Shown in pieces: positions 1-7,867 of a stretch of 55,227 bases of DNA. Under the pieces are notes generated by a model. It ran no database searches. It saw nothing but the letters and a program-made list of their open reading frames with translations, and was not told the origin of the DNA. This DNA comes from JAYUHK01 sp043767025. GTDB lineage: Bacteria > Bacteroidota > Bacteroidia > Chitinophagales > Saprospiraceae. How positions within the stretch are numbered: position 1 is the first letter of the stretch; each line of letters starts with the position of its first letter. The stretch covers positions 1 through 55,227 of the forward strand of contig JAYUHK010000057.1 in the NCBI GenBank assembly GCA_043767025.1, in the 5' to 3' direction. The position numbers and the translations under genes are program-made.

Positions 1-549
1 CTCTCCTATAAAACTCGACGGGCTACCCCCCTCAAACCGCCACTCCCAACTCGTAGGCACATACTTGCTCTCCGACCGCCACTCCACACAGTCCCCCACA
101 CACAAGCCCGACTTGTCTGTACTAAATAAAGACCGACTGCCGCACGCTTTTGATACTACTGGGAAAAGTATGCGTAGGTACTCTCTTGAGCTTTGAAACG
201 CTACCGTCCAATCAACAAATGGAGGAACTAAATTAAACCAGTTGTGAGAAACAACGCTGTCCACAACAAATACTACCTTTATCTTATCATCGGGACCAAT
301 AATCCTATAACGACTTTTTAATTGAGACCAATCATAAGTTACATTCGGATCTAATAAGGACAAGGAGCCCAATACCCACAGCATTGTTACAGTATCTCCA
401 GCGCAAATCGTGTCTAATTTGTAATTATCAAAAGGAGGGGCATTGAACCTAAATTGAGATGATGTAATATAGGCATAATAACCTATTTGAGCATGAGAGG
501 AAATATTTTGTATAGCGCAATAAATACATAACAATAATATTTTTTTCAT
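1..549 (-). CDS. Secreted protein with PKD-like region (3' end cut by window edge)
   Basis: The frame is open from an ATG at 549 to the window edge, giving 183 codons with no stop. The N-terminus MKKILLLCIYCAIQNISSHAQ is a typical signal peptide ending in an AQ-type cleavage site, so the product is exported. The last residues visible (about 150-183) read like the start of a PKD domain, with GLCVGDCVEW followed by SWEWRFEGG. PKD-containing secreted proteins of Bacteroidota usually carry a T9SS sorting domain at the C-terminus, but that part lies outside the window. The gene lies downstream of the T9SS protein at 630-2495 on the same strand, with a terminator between them. The role is unknown; surface adhesin or cell-wall-associated protein are guesses. 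Confidence 0.75.
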   Translation of the reverse strand, partial: MKKILLLCIYCAIQNISSHAQIGYYAYITSSQFRFNAPPFDNYKLDTICAGDTVTMLWVLGSLSLLDPNVTYDWSQLKSRYRIIGPDDKIKVVFVVDSVVSHNWFNLVPPFVDWTVAFQSSREYLRILFPVVSKACGSRSLFSTDKSGLCVGDCVEWRSESKYVPTSWEWRFEGGSPSSFIGE

Positions 550-562
550 GAAAAGAAATGAA

Positions 563-602
563 AAATAGGGCGGCTAATAAAAGCCGTATTCATTAGTCGC
601 CC
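563..602 (-). terminator. Rho-independent terminator after the T9SS gene
   Basis: An 11-bp stem (arms 568-578 and 592-602, one G-U wobble) is followed on the minus strand by TATTTTTC. It lies 28 bases past the stop of the 630-2495 gene and before the start of the partial gene at 549. Confidence 0.7.
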
Positions 603-629
603 GATGAAAAAATTGGATGATCGATTTTT

Positions 630-2495
630 TTACTCTTTCATCAATTTGCCAAAAGCAACTTTCTGCCGACTGACGAATTGGTAGGTGTAAATACCCGACA
701 CAAGAGAAGAGCAATCTACCTCAAAAGCACTTTCAGCAGTATTCCATGCTTTCTGAACAGATTTGACCAAGTGACCGCTTGCGTCGTACATTCGAAGAGT
801 TACTATCTCCCCATCAAGAATACTTGAATTGGATAGGTAGAAAGTCGCCACTTGAGACGTTGGATTGGGAGTTACTAACAGCTCGTAGTCCAATTTTTTG
901 GCACGCTCGCTATCAGAATCAGCTGCACCCAATCCTTGATTGTTCACAGATTCGGCAGTGTTAGAGTCCTGGCGCAGCAAACAATTCGGACAATCCGGTC
1001 TAAAACGAAAATAAGAAGTACTATCAGACCAGCCGCAGCTGTTGTGCGTCATTACTCGCACCTTGAACCGCTTGGCGGCTGCAACTGGCATATTAGTCCT
1101 CAAATTGTAGAAGTAATCGTAAACCAATGGTGGAGAAACTCCGCAGAGAACATCATTGAACCCGTAATCTGTTGGCAAAAATCCCACTGGTACCGTGGTT
1201 TCCCCTGAATCATGCAGCTTTGCTATGACTGCACCTGTAGTCGGGTTGGTCTCCCAAATTTCAACTTGGTATTTGTCGTAATTGCCCGTTCCTGTAAAAA
1301 TAATACCTGCGGTCTTGATACCTATTTCTGACCCGTTGATATTGCTTTCAGGGGTTGCTGGAATATCATAAATGCCTAAGTTATTCAACGCATTGCCGAC
1401 TTTGAATTTAAACGTAGCATTGGCACGACCCGTATTGGTGATATGTACGCACTTTTTGTACACATCACTCCAACCCCAAGAGTTTTTTGCACGCATCTCG
1501 ATACTGTGCCAACCCATTGAAGATTGAAACTTAAAATAATTCTGTAAGACAACGTTTAAATCATAAGTAGTTAAAATTGGCACATAAAGTGCGCGACTGG
1601 TTTCTAAAAGATTATAAACGTTGTTGCAGTTGGCGTTTGCGCCATAGACTTTAAGCTCTATTTCTGTGATTGGCGCGCTGGCTGGGGCAGTAGAAGTATT
1701 GTTCAGTATCATTGGAGCCTCCATGCACATTGTCGCTGGATTATCCCCACTTCCGTTGATGAGTGCGCTGGCGGTTGGTCGGCAATCGCCGATGGTAATA
1801 ATCTCACCGTTGGTTTCCTGCCACCCACTACAGTTGGTATGGACGGCGACTTTTATCCGATATTTTCGCCCTACGACAAAGGGAAAATTGACGGTAGAGG
1901 CGTCAATAACTTGACCGTCGTAGCTCTCACAGACCCAGCCACTGTTCCACCACACTCCGCCAGTCCAAGACCCATTTTTTGTCACCTCATAAATGCTGAG
2001 GTAATAGGCGCGCACATAGCCTTTCGTGACGCTGTTGAGCCGAAACGAAGTGCCGGGAGAGGCGCAGGTACTGACATCTGAAAGTGTAAAGTTGGAATAA
2101 TCTTGGTTCGCAAAATTGACGGACACTGTTTTGTTCCGCGTTTCTACTACTATGGCAAGTGGATATGCTACTGACACTGCCACATGAAGAGTAAATACGC
2201 CACTTCTATTCCATACGACTGTTACCGTTCTTCCGTCGTCGGTGACGGTTGCTGTGCCTGCATCAGCAGGAATCACCTGCACCGTAGCACCACTACAAGA
2301 CCCGAAAATAACTGGAAAAATGTAATCATAGGCGAGCTTGTTGCTGACGCAAGTAGCAAAATCGGCTTTCCAACAATCTCTCGCTGGAGTAATATTATCA
2401 CCATCTTCATTGGTGGTGATAATTTTTTGTGCTTCCATGGGCAATGTCATAGACACTAAACCCAGAAACAACATGAATTTGATAAATTTAAACAT
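630..2495 (-). CDS. T9SS type A sorting domain-containing secreted protein
   Basis: This is a 621-aa exported protein. The frame is open further upstream, but the ATG at 2495 gives a clean signal peptide (MFKFIKFMLFLGLVSMTLPMEAQ), so I chose that start. The body holds Cys- and aromatic-rich beta-sandwich-like segments of unknown function. The last 85 or so residues form a T9SS type A sorting domain: VTPNPTSQVATFYLS, then LRMYDASGHLVKSV, then LVSGIYTYQFV, ending in KLMKE. Such domains direct passage through the outer membrane by the type IX system and then either surface attachment or release. No enzymatic motif was recognised. A terminator follows at 563-602. The product is likely a surface or extracellular structural or adhesive protein. 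Confidence 0.85.
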   Translation of the reverse strand: MFKFIKFMLFLGLVSMTLPMEAQKIITTNEDGDNITPARDCWKADFATCVSNKLAYDYIFPVIFGSCSGATVQVIPADAGTATVTDDGRTVTVVWNRSGVFTLHVAVSVAYPLAIVVETRNKTVSVNFANQDYSNFTLSDVSTCASPGTSFRLNSVTKGYVRAYYLSIYEVTKNGSWTGGVWWNSGWVCESYDGQVIDASTVNFPFVVGRKYRIKVAVHTNCSGWQETNGEIITIGDCRPTASALINGSGDNPATMCMEAPMILNNTSTAPASAPITEIELKVYGANANCNNVYNLLETSRALYVPILTTYDLNVVLQNYFKFQSSMGWHSIEMRAKNSWGWSDVYKKCVHITNTGRANATFKFKVGNALNNLGIYDIPATPESNINGSEIGIKTAGIIFTGTGNYDKYQVEIWETNPTTGAVIAKLHDSGETTVPVGFLPTDYGFNDVLCGVSPPLVYDYFYNLRTNMPVAAAKRFKVRVMTHNSCGWSDSTSYFRFRPDCPNCLLRQDSNTAESVNNQGLGAADSDSERAKKLDYELLVTPNPTSQVATFYLSNSSILDGEIVTLRMYDASGHLVKSVQKAWNTAESAFEVDCSSLVSGIYTYQFVSRQKVAFGKLMKE

Positions 2496-2570
2496 AACTT
2501 TGTGTTTACGATGTGATAAAAAAAAATTCATTCCACACTCACACAAGTTCGCATTTTCCGGAAAAACGCT

Positions 2571-2578
2571 TACCTTTG
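2571..2578 (+). promoter_or_regulatory. -7 promoter element of a candidate small RNA
   Basis: TACCTTTG matches the Bacteroidota -7 consensus TAnnTTTG and is identical to the elements before tRNA-Gln (6067) and the second ompH gene (25421). No clear -33 TTTG was seen. Transcription would start near 2583-2586. Confidence 0.5.
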
Positions 2579-2582
2579 GGGG

Positions 2583-2698
2583 TCGTGTGGTAAACCGCCC
2601 GTGTTTGTATATTCGCAGCTATTGAATATCAAGACCTAACATGGGTAATTACCAACGATTTTATAGGGTGAGCAACTTGCAGGTTGCTCGCCTTTTTT
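2583..2698 (+). ncRNA. Candidate structured small RNA of about 110 nt
   Basis: A -7 promoter element (2571-2578) and a strong intrinsic terminator (2667-2698) bracket about 110 nt that contain no convincing gene. Inside, ATATTC (2609-2614) pairs with GAATAT (2624-2629) around a 9-nt loop, and GGTC (2581-2584) could close with GACC (2633-2636). Conserved cores of SRP RNA, tmRNA, 6S RNA or common riboswitches were not recognised. A 20-codon ATG frame at 2641 runs through the terminator and looks fortuitous. The next gene downstream starts almost 300 bases past the terminator, so a leader or riboswitch role is unlikely. An independent small RNA is the simplest reading. Confidence 0.4.
2667..2698 (+). 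terminator. Rho-independent terminator
   Basis: A 10-bp stem (GGTGAGCAAC at 2667-2676, GTTGCTCGCC at 2683-2692, one G-U pair) with a 6-nt loop is followed by TTTTTT. The T-run is on the plus strand only, so it terminates plus-strand transcription, here that of the candidate RNA. Confidence 0.8.
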
Positions 2699-2971
2699 AT
2701 TAATTTTGTATTTCTTTTTGCAACAAAAAATACAGAATTAATTTATAACTATTTTTTTTTAGACTTTTTTTTGGCTTGGCATGATCAGAATAGATAACCA
2801 AAAAAGTTAGCCTTTCACTCTAATTAAGCGTAAATATACGGCTATTTTTGTGAAAAAAAAAAAAATGTGTTAAAGTTTTGTTAAAGTTTCGTATATTTTA
2901 GTTAAAATTTTTTATTTGGGAGCGTAAGCAAAAAAAATCCTATATTTTTATCTTAAACTTTATCGCAATAA
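2699..2971. other. AT-rich intergenic stretch without a gene
   Basis: No gene is visible. An imperfect 14-bp inverted repeat (2700-2713 with 2728-2741) directly follows the terminator. TATTTTTG at 2843-2850 fits a -7 element and could drive the toxin-antitoxin pair at 2972. Confidence 0.4.
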
Positions 2972-3223
2972 ATGTCAAATACCGCCATAAAATCAAATTT
3001 TCACCGGCTCATAGACCGCGTAGAAGATACCGATTTGCTGCAGCATTTCTATGAAGCTTTGAATTTGCTGCAACAACACTCCACGCACGGTCAAGAAATC
3101 AGCGAAGAACTTACTATCGCTCAAAAGAGTCGCTTGATAATGTCGCTTTCGCAAAGTGCCAGCGGAAAAACTATTTCCAACCAAGCTATGAAAGAAAAAC
3201 TTGCGCAATGGCTTTCAAAATAA
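2972..3223 (+). CDS. Putative antitoxin of a ParE-type toxin-antitoxin pair
   Basis: This is a small 83-aa, largely helical protein with no signal peptide. It was called an antitoxin mainly from context: the next frame starts 16 bases before its stop (ATG at 3208) and encodes a ParE/RelE-like toxin. This overlapping antitoxin-first order is standard for type II modules. No ribbon-helix-helix or Phd DNA-binding motif is obvious. The C-terminal third (SGKTISNQAMKEKLAQWLSK) resembles the toxin-binding tails of Bacteroidota ParD/RelB-like partners. In typical modules the antitoxin neutralises the toxin and represses the operon. Because the toxin is frameshifted here, this copy may be an orphan. 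Confidence 0.5.
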   Translation: MSNTAIKSNFHRLIDRVEDTDLLQHFYEALNLLQQHSTHGQEISEELTIAQKSRLIMSLSQSASGKTISNQAMKEKLAQWLSK

Positions 3224-3506
3224 CTTGGACGGACATCGCTGCGGAGGAGTTTTTGGACATCATAAACAATTTGGAGTCCGAATGGACTACAAGAATATCC
3301 GAAAATTTTATCACTGATTGCTTCGCAAAATTAGACCATTAGCCCACGCGCCGATGATTGGACCGCCTTCCAACCTGTATAAAAGCGTGCGCAGGATTCT
3401 TATTACCAAAAATATTGCACTTTATTACGAAGTCACAAAAGACGAAGTTATTTTACTCAATTTTTTTGACCTACGGCAATCTCCTGAACGGAATTTATTT
3501 GAGTAG
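3208..3506 (+). pseudogene. RelE/ParE family toxin, broken by a one-base frameshift
   Basis: The 5' frame from ATG 3208 encodes 44 residues (MAFKITWTDIAAEEFLDIIN and on to CFAKLDH) and stops at 3340-3342. The adjacent frame continues with APMIGPPSNLYKSVRRIL, then ALYYEV, then FFDLRQSP to 3506. Together they give the full Bacteroidota ParE fold of about 97 residues: the N-terminal helical hairpin, the GPP motif, the VR strand, the YYEV strand and the terminal FDxRQxP motif. Adding one base near 3338-3341 (CATTAG to CATTTAG) restores one frame, so this is a single-base deletion or a sequencing error. Intact homologues poison DNA gyrase or cleave mRNA. As written, the toxin is inactive. Confidence 0.75.
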
Positions 3507-3532
3507 AATATCTTTTTTAGAGAAAAAAAAAT

Positions 3533-4510
3533 TTATTTACTGCGTTCTGTGACATATACCACCAATTCCTCCAATGCGCTGCGGGACGGCGAGGGCGGAA
3601 AGCTGTGCAGCAGCTCGAAGGCTTGGCTGCGGTATTGGAGCATCGCAGCAGTGGCGTACTCCAAGCCTCCGCTTTGGCGCACGAAAGCGATGACTTCGGC
3701 TACGCGCTCCGGCTCTTCGTTGTGTTGCTTGACGATGTTGATGATGCGCTTTTTGTCGGCAGTGCTGGCTTTGTCCAACGCGTAGATGAGGGGAAGCGTC
3801 ATTTTTTTTTCTTTGATGTCAATGCCGAGTGGTTTTCCGATTTCGGCGGTGCCGAAGTCGAATAGGTCGTCCCGAATCTGAAAAGCGATGCCTATTTTTT
3901 CACCAAAAAGTCTTACTTTTTCAATCTGCGCGGGGTCGGTGCTGGTGGAGGCTGCGCCTGCGCTGCAAGCGGCGGCGATGAGCGAAGCGGTTTTTTTGCG
4001 GATAATATCGTAGTAAATATTCTCTTGAATGTCCAAACGGCGGGCTTTTTCGATTTGGAGCAACTCGCCTTCGCTCATCTCGCGGACGGCAGTAGAAACG
4101 ATGTGAAGTATCTGAAAGGCGTTGTTTTCGACTGCCATCAGAAGCCCTTTGGAGAGCAAGTAATCGCCGACGAGGACGGCGATTTTGTTTTTCCAGAGCG
4201 CGTTGATAGAGAAAAACCCGCGCCGCTCGTAGGAGTCATCTACCACGTCGTCGTGTACGAGCGTAGCGGTGTGCAGGAGTTCGACGAGGGAGGCAGCCGT
4301 GTATGTGTTGTTGTTTATTTCGCCACAGATTTTGGCGGACAAAAAGACAAACATCGGGCGTATCTGCTTACCTTTGCGCTTCAAAATGTAGTTGGTCACT
4401 TTGTCGAGCAGTGGAGTTTGGCTGCGCATCGCGTCGCGAAAATGCTTTTCAAATATTTTCAACTCTGCTTCTATGGGCGTTTTGAAAGTGTCGGGCGATA
4501 CTGCAGTCAT
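3533..4510 (-). CDS. Polyprenyl diphosphate synthase (trans-isoprenyl family)
   Basis: This 325-aa cytosolic enzyme chain-elongates farnesyl diphosphate with isopentenyl diphosphate. The product is probably the long side chain of menaquinone, although the chain length cannot be read reliably. The first Asp-rich motif is LVHDDVVDD (Asp87, Asp88, Asp91) and the second is IRDDLFDF (Asp214, Asp215, Asp218); they bind the Mg-diphosphate. KGKQIRP (about residues 45-51) is the conserved substrate-binding start of the fold, and the length is normal for the family. It is a single gene with divergent MFS transporter 4737 upstream. The closest named relatives are IspB/octaprenyl synthase-like proteins; no symbol is given because the product length is unknown. 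Confidence 0.9.
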   Translation of the reverse strand: MTAVSPDTFKTPIEAELKIFEKHFRDAMRSQTPLLDKVTNYILKRKGKQIRPMFVFLSAKICGEINNNTYTAASLVELLHTATLVHDDVVDDSYERRGFFSINALWKNKIAVLVGDYLLSKGLLMAVENNAFQILHIVSTAVREMSEGELLQIEKARRLDIQENIYYDIIRKKTASLIAAACSAGAASTSTDPAQIEKVRLFGEKIGIAFQIRDDLFDFGTAEIGKPLGIDIKEKKMTLPLIYALDKASTADKKRIINIVKQHNEEPERVAEVIAFVRQSGGLEYATAAMLQYRSQAFELLHSFPPSPSRSALEELVVYVTERSK

Positions 4511-4736
4511 AAAATTATGTTAAAATAAATTGAAAAATAAAAATAAAATAGCTACTTTTTTTTTATTTTTCAATTAAAATGATACGTTAAAACGAAGAAA
4601 ATAAAAAATAGTCTATTTTTTTCTTCTACAAAAATGAAATAATTCATTTTTATTATTTTTGAAGCAAACTATTTAAATTTTTCACACTCCTTAAACAGAT
4701 TTTAGCTAAAAATAGTTTCCACAAGAAATTTACACT

Positions 4737-5984
4737 ATGAGTCAAAAAAATAATCCTTACGCGGCATTTCAGATGCCCGAATTTCGGCTTTACTGCGCCA
4801 CTCGATTTTTTATTACGATGGCTCTTTCGCTGCCGCCTGTGCTGTTGGGCTGGCGTTTGTACGAACTCACACACGACGAATTGGTGTTGGGCAACGTTTT
4901 TTTGGCAGAGGTAATTCCCGCGCTGGCTATCTCGCTTTTTGCGGGTCACTTCGTGGACTTGGCGGATAAACGTAAGTTGCTCCTGACGTGTTTTGGCGGC
5001 TATTTGCTTTATGCAATAGCTTTGTTAGGCGCGACATCGGACTGGGCAACCGACCACATCGGGCAACAATCGGTCATTTACGCGGTGTACGGCATTATTT
5101 TTTATGGCGGCGTGATAAGCGCGTTCAGTGGTCCGGTAGGTTTTGCGATGATGCCGCAGCTCGTCCCCCGCGATTTGCTCGTCAATGCGTCGTCGTGGAG
5201 CAGTACGTCGTGGCAAGTGGGCAGCATCGTCGGTCCCGCCATTGCTGGTTGGAGTTACAGTTGGATAGGGATAAGTTGGTCGCTTTCGCTGATGCTGGCG
5301 TTTGTGTTGGTGGGGATAGTTTGCATTTACAGGATTTCTGCGAAACCTCCCGCCCACACCCAAAAGGACGGCGAAACGATTTGGCAAAGCCTTTCTATCG
5401 GACTCAATTTTGTTTTTAGGACGAAAGAAGTGCTGGCGGCTTTGTCGTTGGATATGTTTGCGGTGCTGTTTGGAGGGGCGGTCGCGCTGCTTCCTGTGTT
5501 CGCCAAAACTATTTTGCAAGCTGGTCCGGAAGGTTTGGGCTTGTTGCGCTCCGCTCCAGCGATAGGTACTTGCCTGACGCTGATTGCGATGGCGTATTTT
5601 CCAATCGGTAAAAATCCGGGCGTAAAGTTGCTTGTCGCCGTCTTCGGCTTCGGCGTGAGTATGATAGTTTTTGGGCTGTCGAAAAATATTTACCTTTCTT
5701 TTGGGTGCTTGTTTGCGAGCGGAATGTTGGACGGCGTGAGCGTCAATATTCGGAGGAATATCCTTCAGCTCAAAACTCCCCACGAGATGCGCGGTCGTGT
5801 AGCGTCCGTCAATTCGATGTTTATCGGCTCGTCCAATGAGTTGGGCGGCTACGAATCTGGTCTGACGGCGCGGCTGATGGGAGCGGTGCCAGCCGTCGTG
5901 ATGGGTGGTTGCCTGACGTTGGGAGTGGTGGTTGCCACCTGGTTTTCGGCGCCTGCGCTGCGTGCGATGGAGTTGGAAGAATGA
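4737..5984 (+). CDS. MFS transporter (MFS_3, enterobactin exporter-like)
   Basis: This is a 415-aa inner-membrane protein with about 12 hydrophobic segments. The cytoplasmic loop between segments 2 and 3 reads GHFVDLADKRK, the MFS signature, and a related HEMRGRVASVNSMFIG motif lies after segment 10, as is usual in the MFS_3 family that includes EntS-like exporters. The start at 4737 leaves a short cytosolic N-terminus. The substrate is unknown; siderophore, drug or metabolite export are possible. A TATTTTTG -7-like element lies at 4654-4661. No neighbouring siderophore genes help with the assignment. Confidence 0.85.
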   Translation: MSQKNNPYAAFQMPEFRLYCATRFFITMALSLPPVLLGWRLYELTHDELVLGNVFLAEVIPALAISLFAGHFVDLADKRKLLLTCFGGYLLYAIALLGATSDWATDHIGQQSVIYAVYGIIFYGGVISAFSGPVGFAMMPQLVPRDLLVNASSWSSTSWQVGSIVGPAIAGWSYSWIGISWSLSLMLAFVLVGIVCIYRISAKPPAHTQKDGETIWQSLSIGLNFVFRTKEVLAALSLDMFAVLFGGAVALLPVFAKTILQAGPEGLGLLRSAPAIGTCLTLIAMAYFPIGKNPGVKLLVAVFGFGVSMIVFGLSKNIYLSFGCLFASGMLDGVSVNIRRNILQLKTPHEMRGRVASVNSMFIGSSNELGGYESGLTARLMGAVPAVVMGGCLTLGVVVATWFSAPALRAMELEE

Positions 5985-6066
5985 AAAAATAGTATTTTGG
6001 AACGCGTCGATGAATTATTTTTTTTAAAATTAGGTAAAAAAATTTTTTAAAATAAAAAAAGTAGCT

Positions 6067-6074
6067 TACCTTTG
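6067..6074 (+). promoter_or_regulatory. -7 promoter element of tRNA-Gln
   Basis: TACCTTTG fits the Bacteroidota -7 consensus and lies 26 bases before the mature tRNA, leaving a short leader of about 20 nt. Confidence 0.6.
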
Positions 6075-6100
6075 CGTTGCTTTTCAGAAAAGCGGGTTAC

Positions 6101-6171
6101 TGGCTGATGGTGTAACGGCAGCACAACGGTTTTTGGTACCGTTTGTCAAGGTTCGAATCCTTGTCGGCCAA
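6101..6171 (+). tRNA. tRNA-Gln (anticodon TTG)
   Basis: The cloverleaf is complete: acceptor TGGCTGA (6101-6107) pairs with TCGGCCA ending at 6170, with discriminator A6171. The anticodon stem is ACGGT/ACCGT (6126-6130, 6138-6142) around loop TTTTGGT, with anticodon TTG at 6133-6135. The T-arm is CAAGG-TTCGAAT-CCTTG. CCA is not encoded. Promoter and terminator flank it. An accessory gene block begins just downstream, but no repeat of the tRNA 3' end marking an attachment site was seen. Confidence 0.97.
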
Positions 6172-6178
6172 CTTTGTA

Positions 6179-6218
6179 AAAGCCTTTCGAGTGTTTGCTT
6201 GAAAGGCTTTTTTTTTTT
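6179..6218 (+). terminator. Rho-independent terminator of tRNA-Gln
   Basis: The arms AAAGCCTTTC (6179-6188) and GAAAGGCTTT (6201-6210) form a perfect 10-bp stem, followed by a run of T to 6218. Confidence 0.9.
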
Positions 6219-6375
6219 GGTGCAAAAAGGAGGATAATATTTTTTTAATTTTTATTTCTCCATAAAAGAGTGTATTTTTGTTGTTGGGGAGAGAGGTGCG
6301 TAGATGGTTTTCTAAACTACCGATTGCGTGGAGATTGTGGCGGGGCGCGAGCAAACAGAAAATCTCTACTTTGCA

Positions 6376-6415
6376 AACTTGACGATGGCAACTTGACGAT
6401 TTATTTTTAAATTTG
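6376..6415 (+). promoter_or_regulatory. Direct repeats and -7 element upstream of the PIN toxin gene
   Basis: AACTTGACGAT occurs twice (6376-6386 and 6390-6400), a 14-bp period. TAAATTTG (6408-6415) fits the -7 consensus only 5 bases before the ATG at 6420, so the transcript may be leaderless. The repeats lie where a toxin-antitoxin autorepressor would bind. The rest of 6219-6375 holds no recognisable gene, although TATTTTTG near 6274 could be another promoter. Confidence 0.4.
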
Positions 6416-6419
6416 CAAA

Positions 6420-6887
6420 ATGAAACCAAGGTTATATTTTGATACAACAGTTTTTGGGGGAGTTTTTGACGAAGAATTAGAGGAAATTTCTACTTTACTT
6501 TTCGAGAAAGTAAAATTGGGACAAATCATTTGCATCTATTCCGACCTTTCCGAAACTGAACTTGAAAATGCACCAAAACGAGTAAAAGATTTTTTTACAG
6601 ATTTGCCAAAAGAATACATATTAAAAGTTGAAGTTACCGAAGAGGCTTTTGAACTTGCTCAAAAATATTTAGATGAAAAAGTGGTTGGACCGACAAGTGC
6701 CGATGATTGCAGGCATATTGCAACAGCGACAATAAATAAAGTTGATTATTTAGTAAGTTGGAATTTCAAACACGTTGTAAACGTATTTAAAATTCGTGGA
6801 TATAATTCAATAAATTTAAGATTTGGTTATTCACAACTTGACATTCGTTCACCAAAAGAAATCGTAAATAATGAAACTGACAATTAA
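6420..6887 (+). CDS. PIN-domain protein, probable toxin ribonuclease
   Basis: This is a 155-aa cytosolic protein. Acidic residues expected of the PIN nuclease site are present: Asp8 in LYFDTTVFGG, Glu45 or Glu47 in LSETELEN, and Asp95/Asp96 in SADDCRHIATA. They are followed by VDYLVSWNFKH, the strand-loop typical of the fold. PIN proteins of this size paired with a small partner are VapC-like endoribonucleases that cut tRNA or other RNA. The next frame (6871) overlaps it by 17 bases and is the probable antitoxin, so this is a toxin-first pair. The base composition is AT-rich compared with the housekeeping genes, consistent with an acquired cassette next to a tRNA gene. Confidence 0.75.
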   Translation: MKPRLYFDTTVFGGVFDEELEEISTLLFEKVKLGQIICIYSDLSETELENAPKRVKDFFTDLPKEYILKVEVTEEAFELAQKYLDEKVVGPTSADDCRHIATATINKVDYLVSWNFKHVVNVFKIRGYNSINLRFGYSQLDIRSPKEIVNNETDN

Positions 6888-7020
6888 AACAGAAAAATCT
6901 TTTGACACCGTGAAAGTGTTTAGAGAAATCAAAGAAAAAATTGCGAAAGAAACTGAAAAAATGACTTTTGCAGAATTTAAGGCATACTTGAACAAAAACA
7001 AATTGCAAACAGCAAAATAA
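6871..7020 (+). CDS. Small probable antitoxin partner of the PIN protein
   Basis: A 49-aa frame (MKLTIKTEKSFDTVKVFREI and on to NKLQTAK) starts inside the 3' end of the PIN gene with a 17-base overlap, indicating translational coupling. It is lysine- and glutamate-rich and predicted helical. Tiny downstream partners of this kind (FDTV near the start, a KxxKxMTFxExxxY helix at the end) commonly accompany Bacteroidota PIN proteins, which is the basis for the antitoxin call. The 3' half recurs as an isolated fragment at 8247-8338. Confidence 0.6.
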   Translation: MKLTIKTEKSFDTVKVFREIKEKIAKETEKMTFAEFKAYLNKNKLQTAK

Positions 7021-7034
7021 ACTTTGCCTGCGCC
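6943..7034 (+). repeat. Direct repeat copy 1: 3' end of the small antitoxin gene
   Basis: This stretch of about 92 bases recurs almost unchanged at 8247-8338. It covers the last 25 codons, the stop and about 14 bases after it. Identity ends at ACTTTGCCTRCRCC, after which the two flanks diverge. Confidence 0.85.
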
Positions 7035-7177
7035 AAACAAGGGGTCTTGTGCAAGTGGTTGATGCGCCAAAATTGTTAGTACTAAATTTAAAATACAATA
7101 AAACCGATACAAAAGCCAAAATATAGCGTTATTGTCTATCATATATTTTAAAATATTAATCAAGCACAAGAAATAAG

Positions 7178-7393
7178 ATGAGTAATAGTCAATTAACTTT
7201 TGTGGTTTTTGTATTGAACAAATATTCTTTGGCTACCAAACAGCCCATTGGGGAAGTCTATGAGCATTTTGATAAACTTCATATTTTAGATGATTATATT
7301 CTGAAACATTATGAGGTGTTGCATACGCTGGGCGAGAACTATCTTATGGAAGATTTAGCCGAGTTAGTTGCTCAAAAATCTTTACAAAAATGA
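7178..7393 (+). CDS. DUF3791 domain protein (first of module)
   Basis: This 71-aa cytosolic helical protein contains FVVFVLNKYSLAT near the start and ILKHYEVLHTLGENYLMEDL at the end, which match the DUF3791 pattern. It overlaps the following DUF3990 gene by 4 bases (ATGA), so the two are translationally coupled. DUF3791 proteins are usually found beside DUF3990 genes in Bacteroidota and Firmicutes. The small size, coupling and conserved order suggest a partner or antitoxin for the ADP-ribosyltransferase-like protein. The function has not been shown to my knowledge. Confidence 0.65.
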   Translation: MSNSQLTFVVFVLNKYSLATKQPIGEVYEHFDKLHILDDYILKHYEVLHTLGENYLMEDLAELVAQKSLQK

Positions 7394-7866
7394 TACTCTA
7401 TCACGGCACAAATCAAGAAATCGTTAAGCCAAACGTTAAGTTCTCAAAAAGGTATTTAGATTTTGGCAAGGGCTTTTATTTGACTACTTATCAAGAACAA
7501 TCCGAAAAATGGGCTTTACGAAAGGCAGCAAGATTGGGCGGAGAACCTGTTGTAAATGTGTATGAATTAGCAGCAAACTTTGGCTCTTATAAAGTTTGTA
7601 GTTTTGATACTGAAAATGAACTTTGGTTGGACTACATTTCTAATTGCAGAAAAGGTGGATTGATTTATGAACAATACGATATGGTGATGGGCAGGGTTGC
7701 CGATGATGATGTTTTCAAAACGATTGATATGTATTTTAAGAATTTATGGACAAAAGAAAGGGTTTTAGAAGAATTAAAATATTACCAAGACAATAATCAA
7801 GTTTGTATCATCAACCAAAAAATCATTGAAAATGAATTGGTGTTTTTAAAATCTTACACATTGTAA
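7390..7866 (+). CDS. DUF3990 protein, ADP-ribosyltransferase-like probable toxin
   Basis: This 158-aa protein starts MILYHGTNQEIVKPN. The YHG (residues 4-6), LDFGKGFYLTTY (about 23-34) and YDMVMGRVADDDVF (about 96-109) blocks match DUF3990. The YHG and FGxGFYLT blocks resemble the NAD-binding core of the H-Y-[EDQ] ADP-ribosyltransferase fold. Transfer of ADP-ribose to a cellular target is therefore inferred but not shown. It sits between two DUF3791 genes with 4-base overlap upstream and a 1-base gap downstream, forming one transcription unit. The whole unit is bracketed by copies of a PIN-antitoxin fragment, suggesting it was inserted as a cassette. A phage-defence or toxin-antitoxin role is plausible. 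Confidence 0.7.
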   Translation: MILYHGTNQEIVKPNVKFSKRYLDFGKGFYLTTYQEQSEKWALRKAARLGGEPVVNVYELAANFGSYKVCSFDTENELWLDYISNCRKGGLIYEQYDMVMGRVADDDVFKTIDMYFKNLWTKERVLEELKYYQDNNQVCIINQKIIENELVFLKSYTL

Positions 7867-7867
7867 T

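Noticed and set aside
2583..2698. SRP RNA, 6S RNA or riboswitch identity for the small RNA
   Set aside because: The SRP GGAAG tetraloop core, the 6S open-complex shape and known riboswitch cores are not visible, and no gene follows closely.
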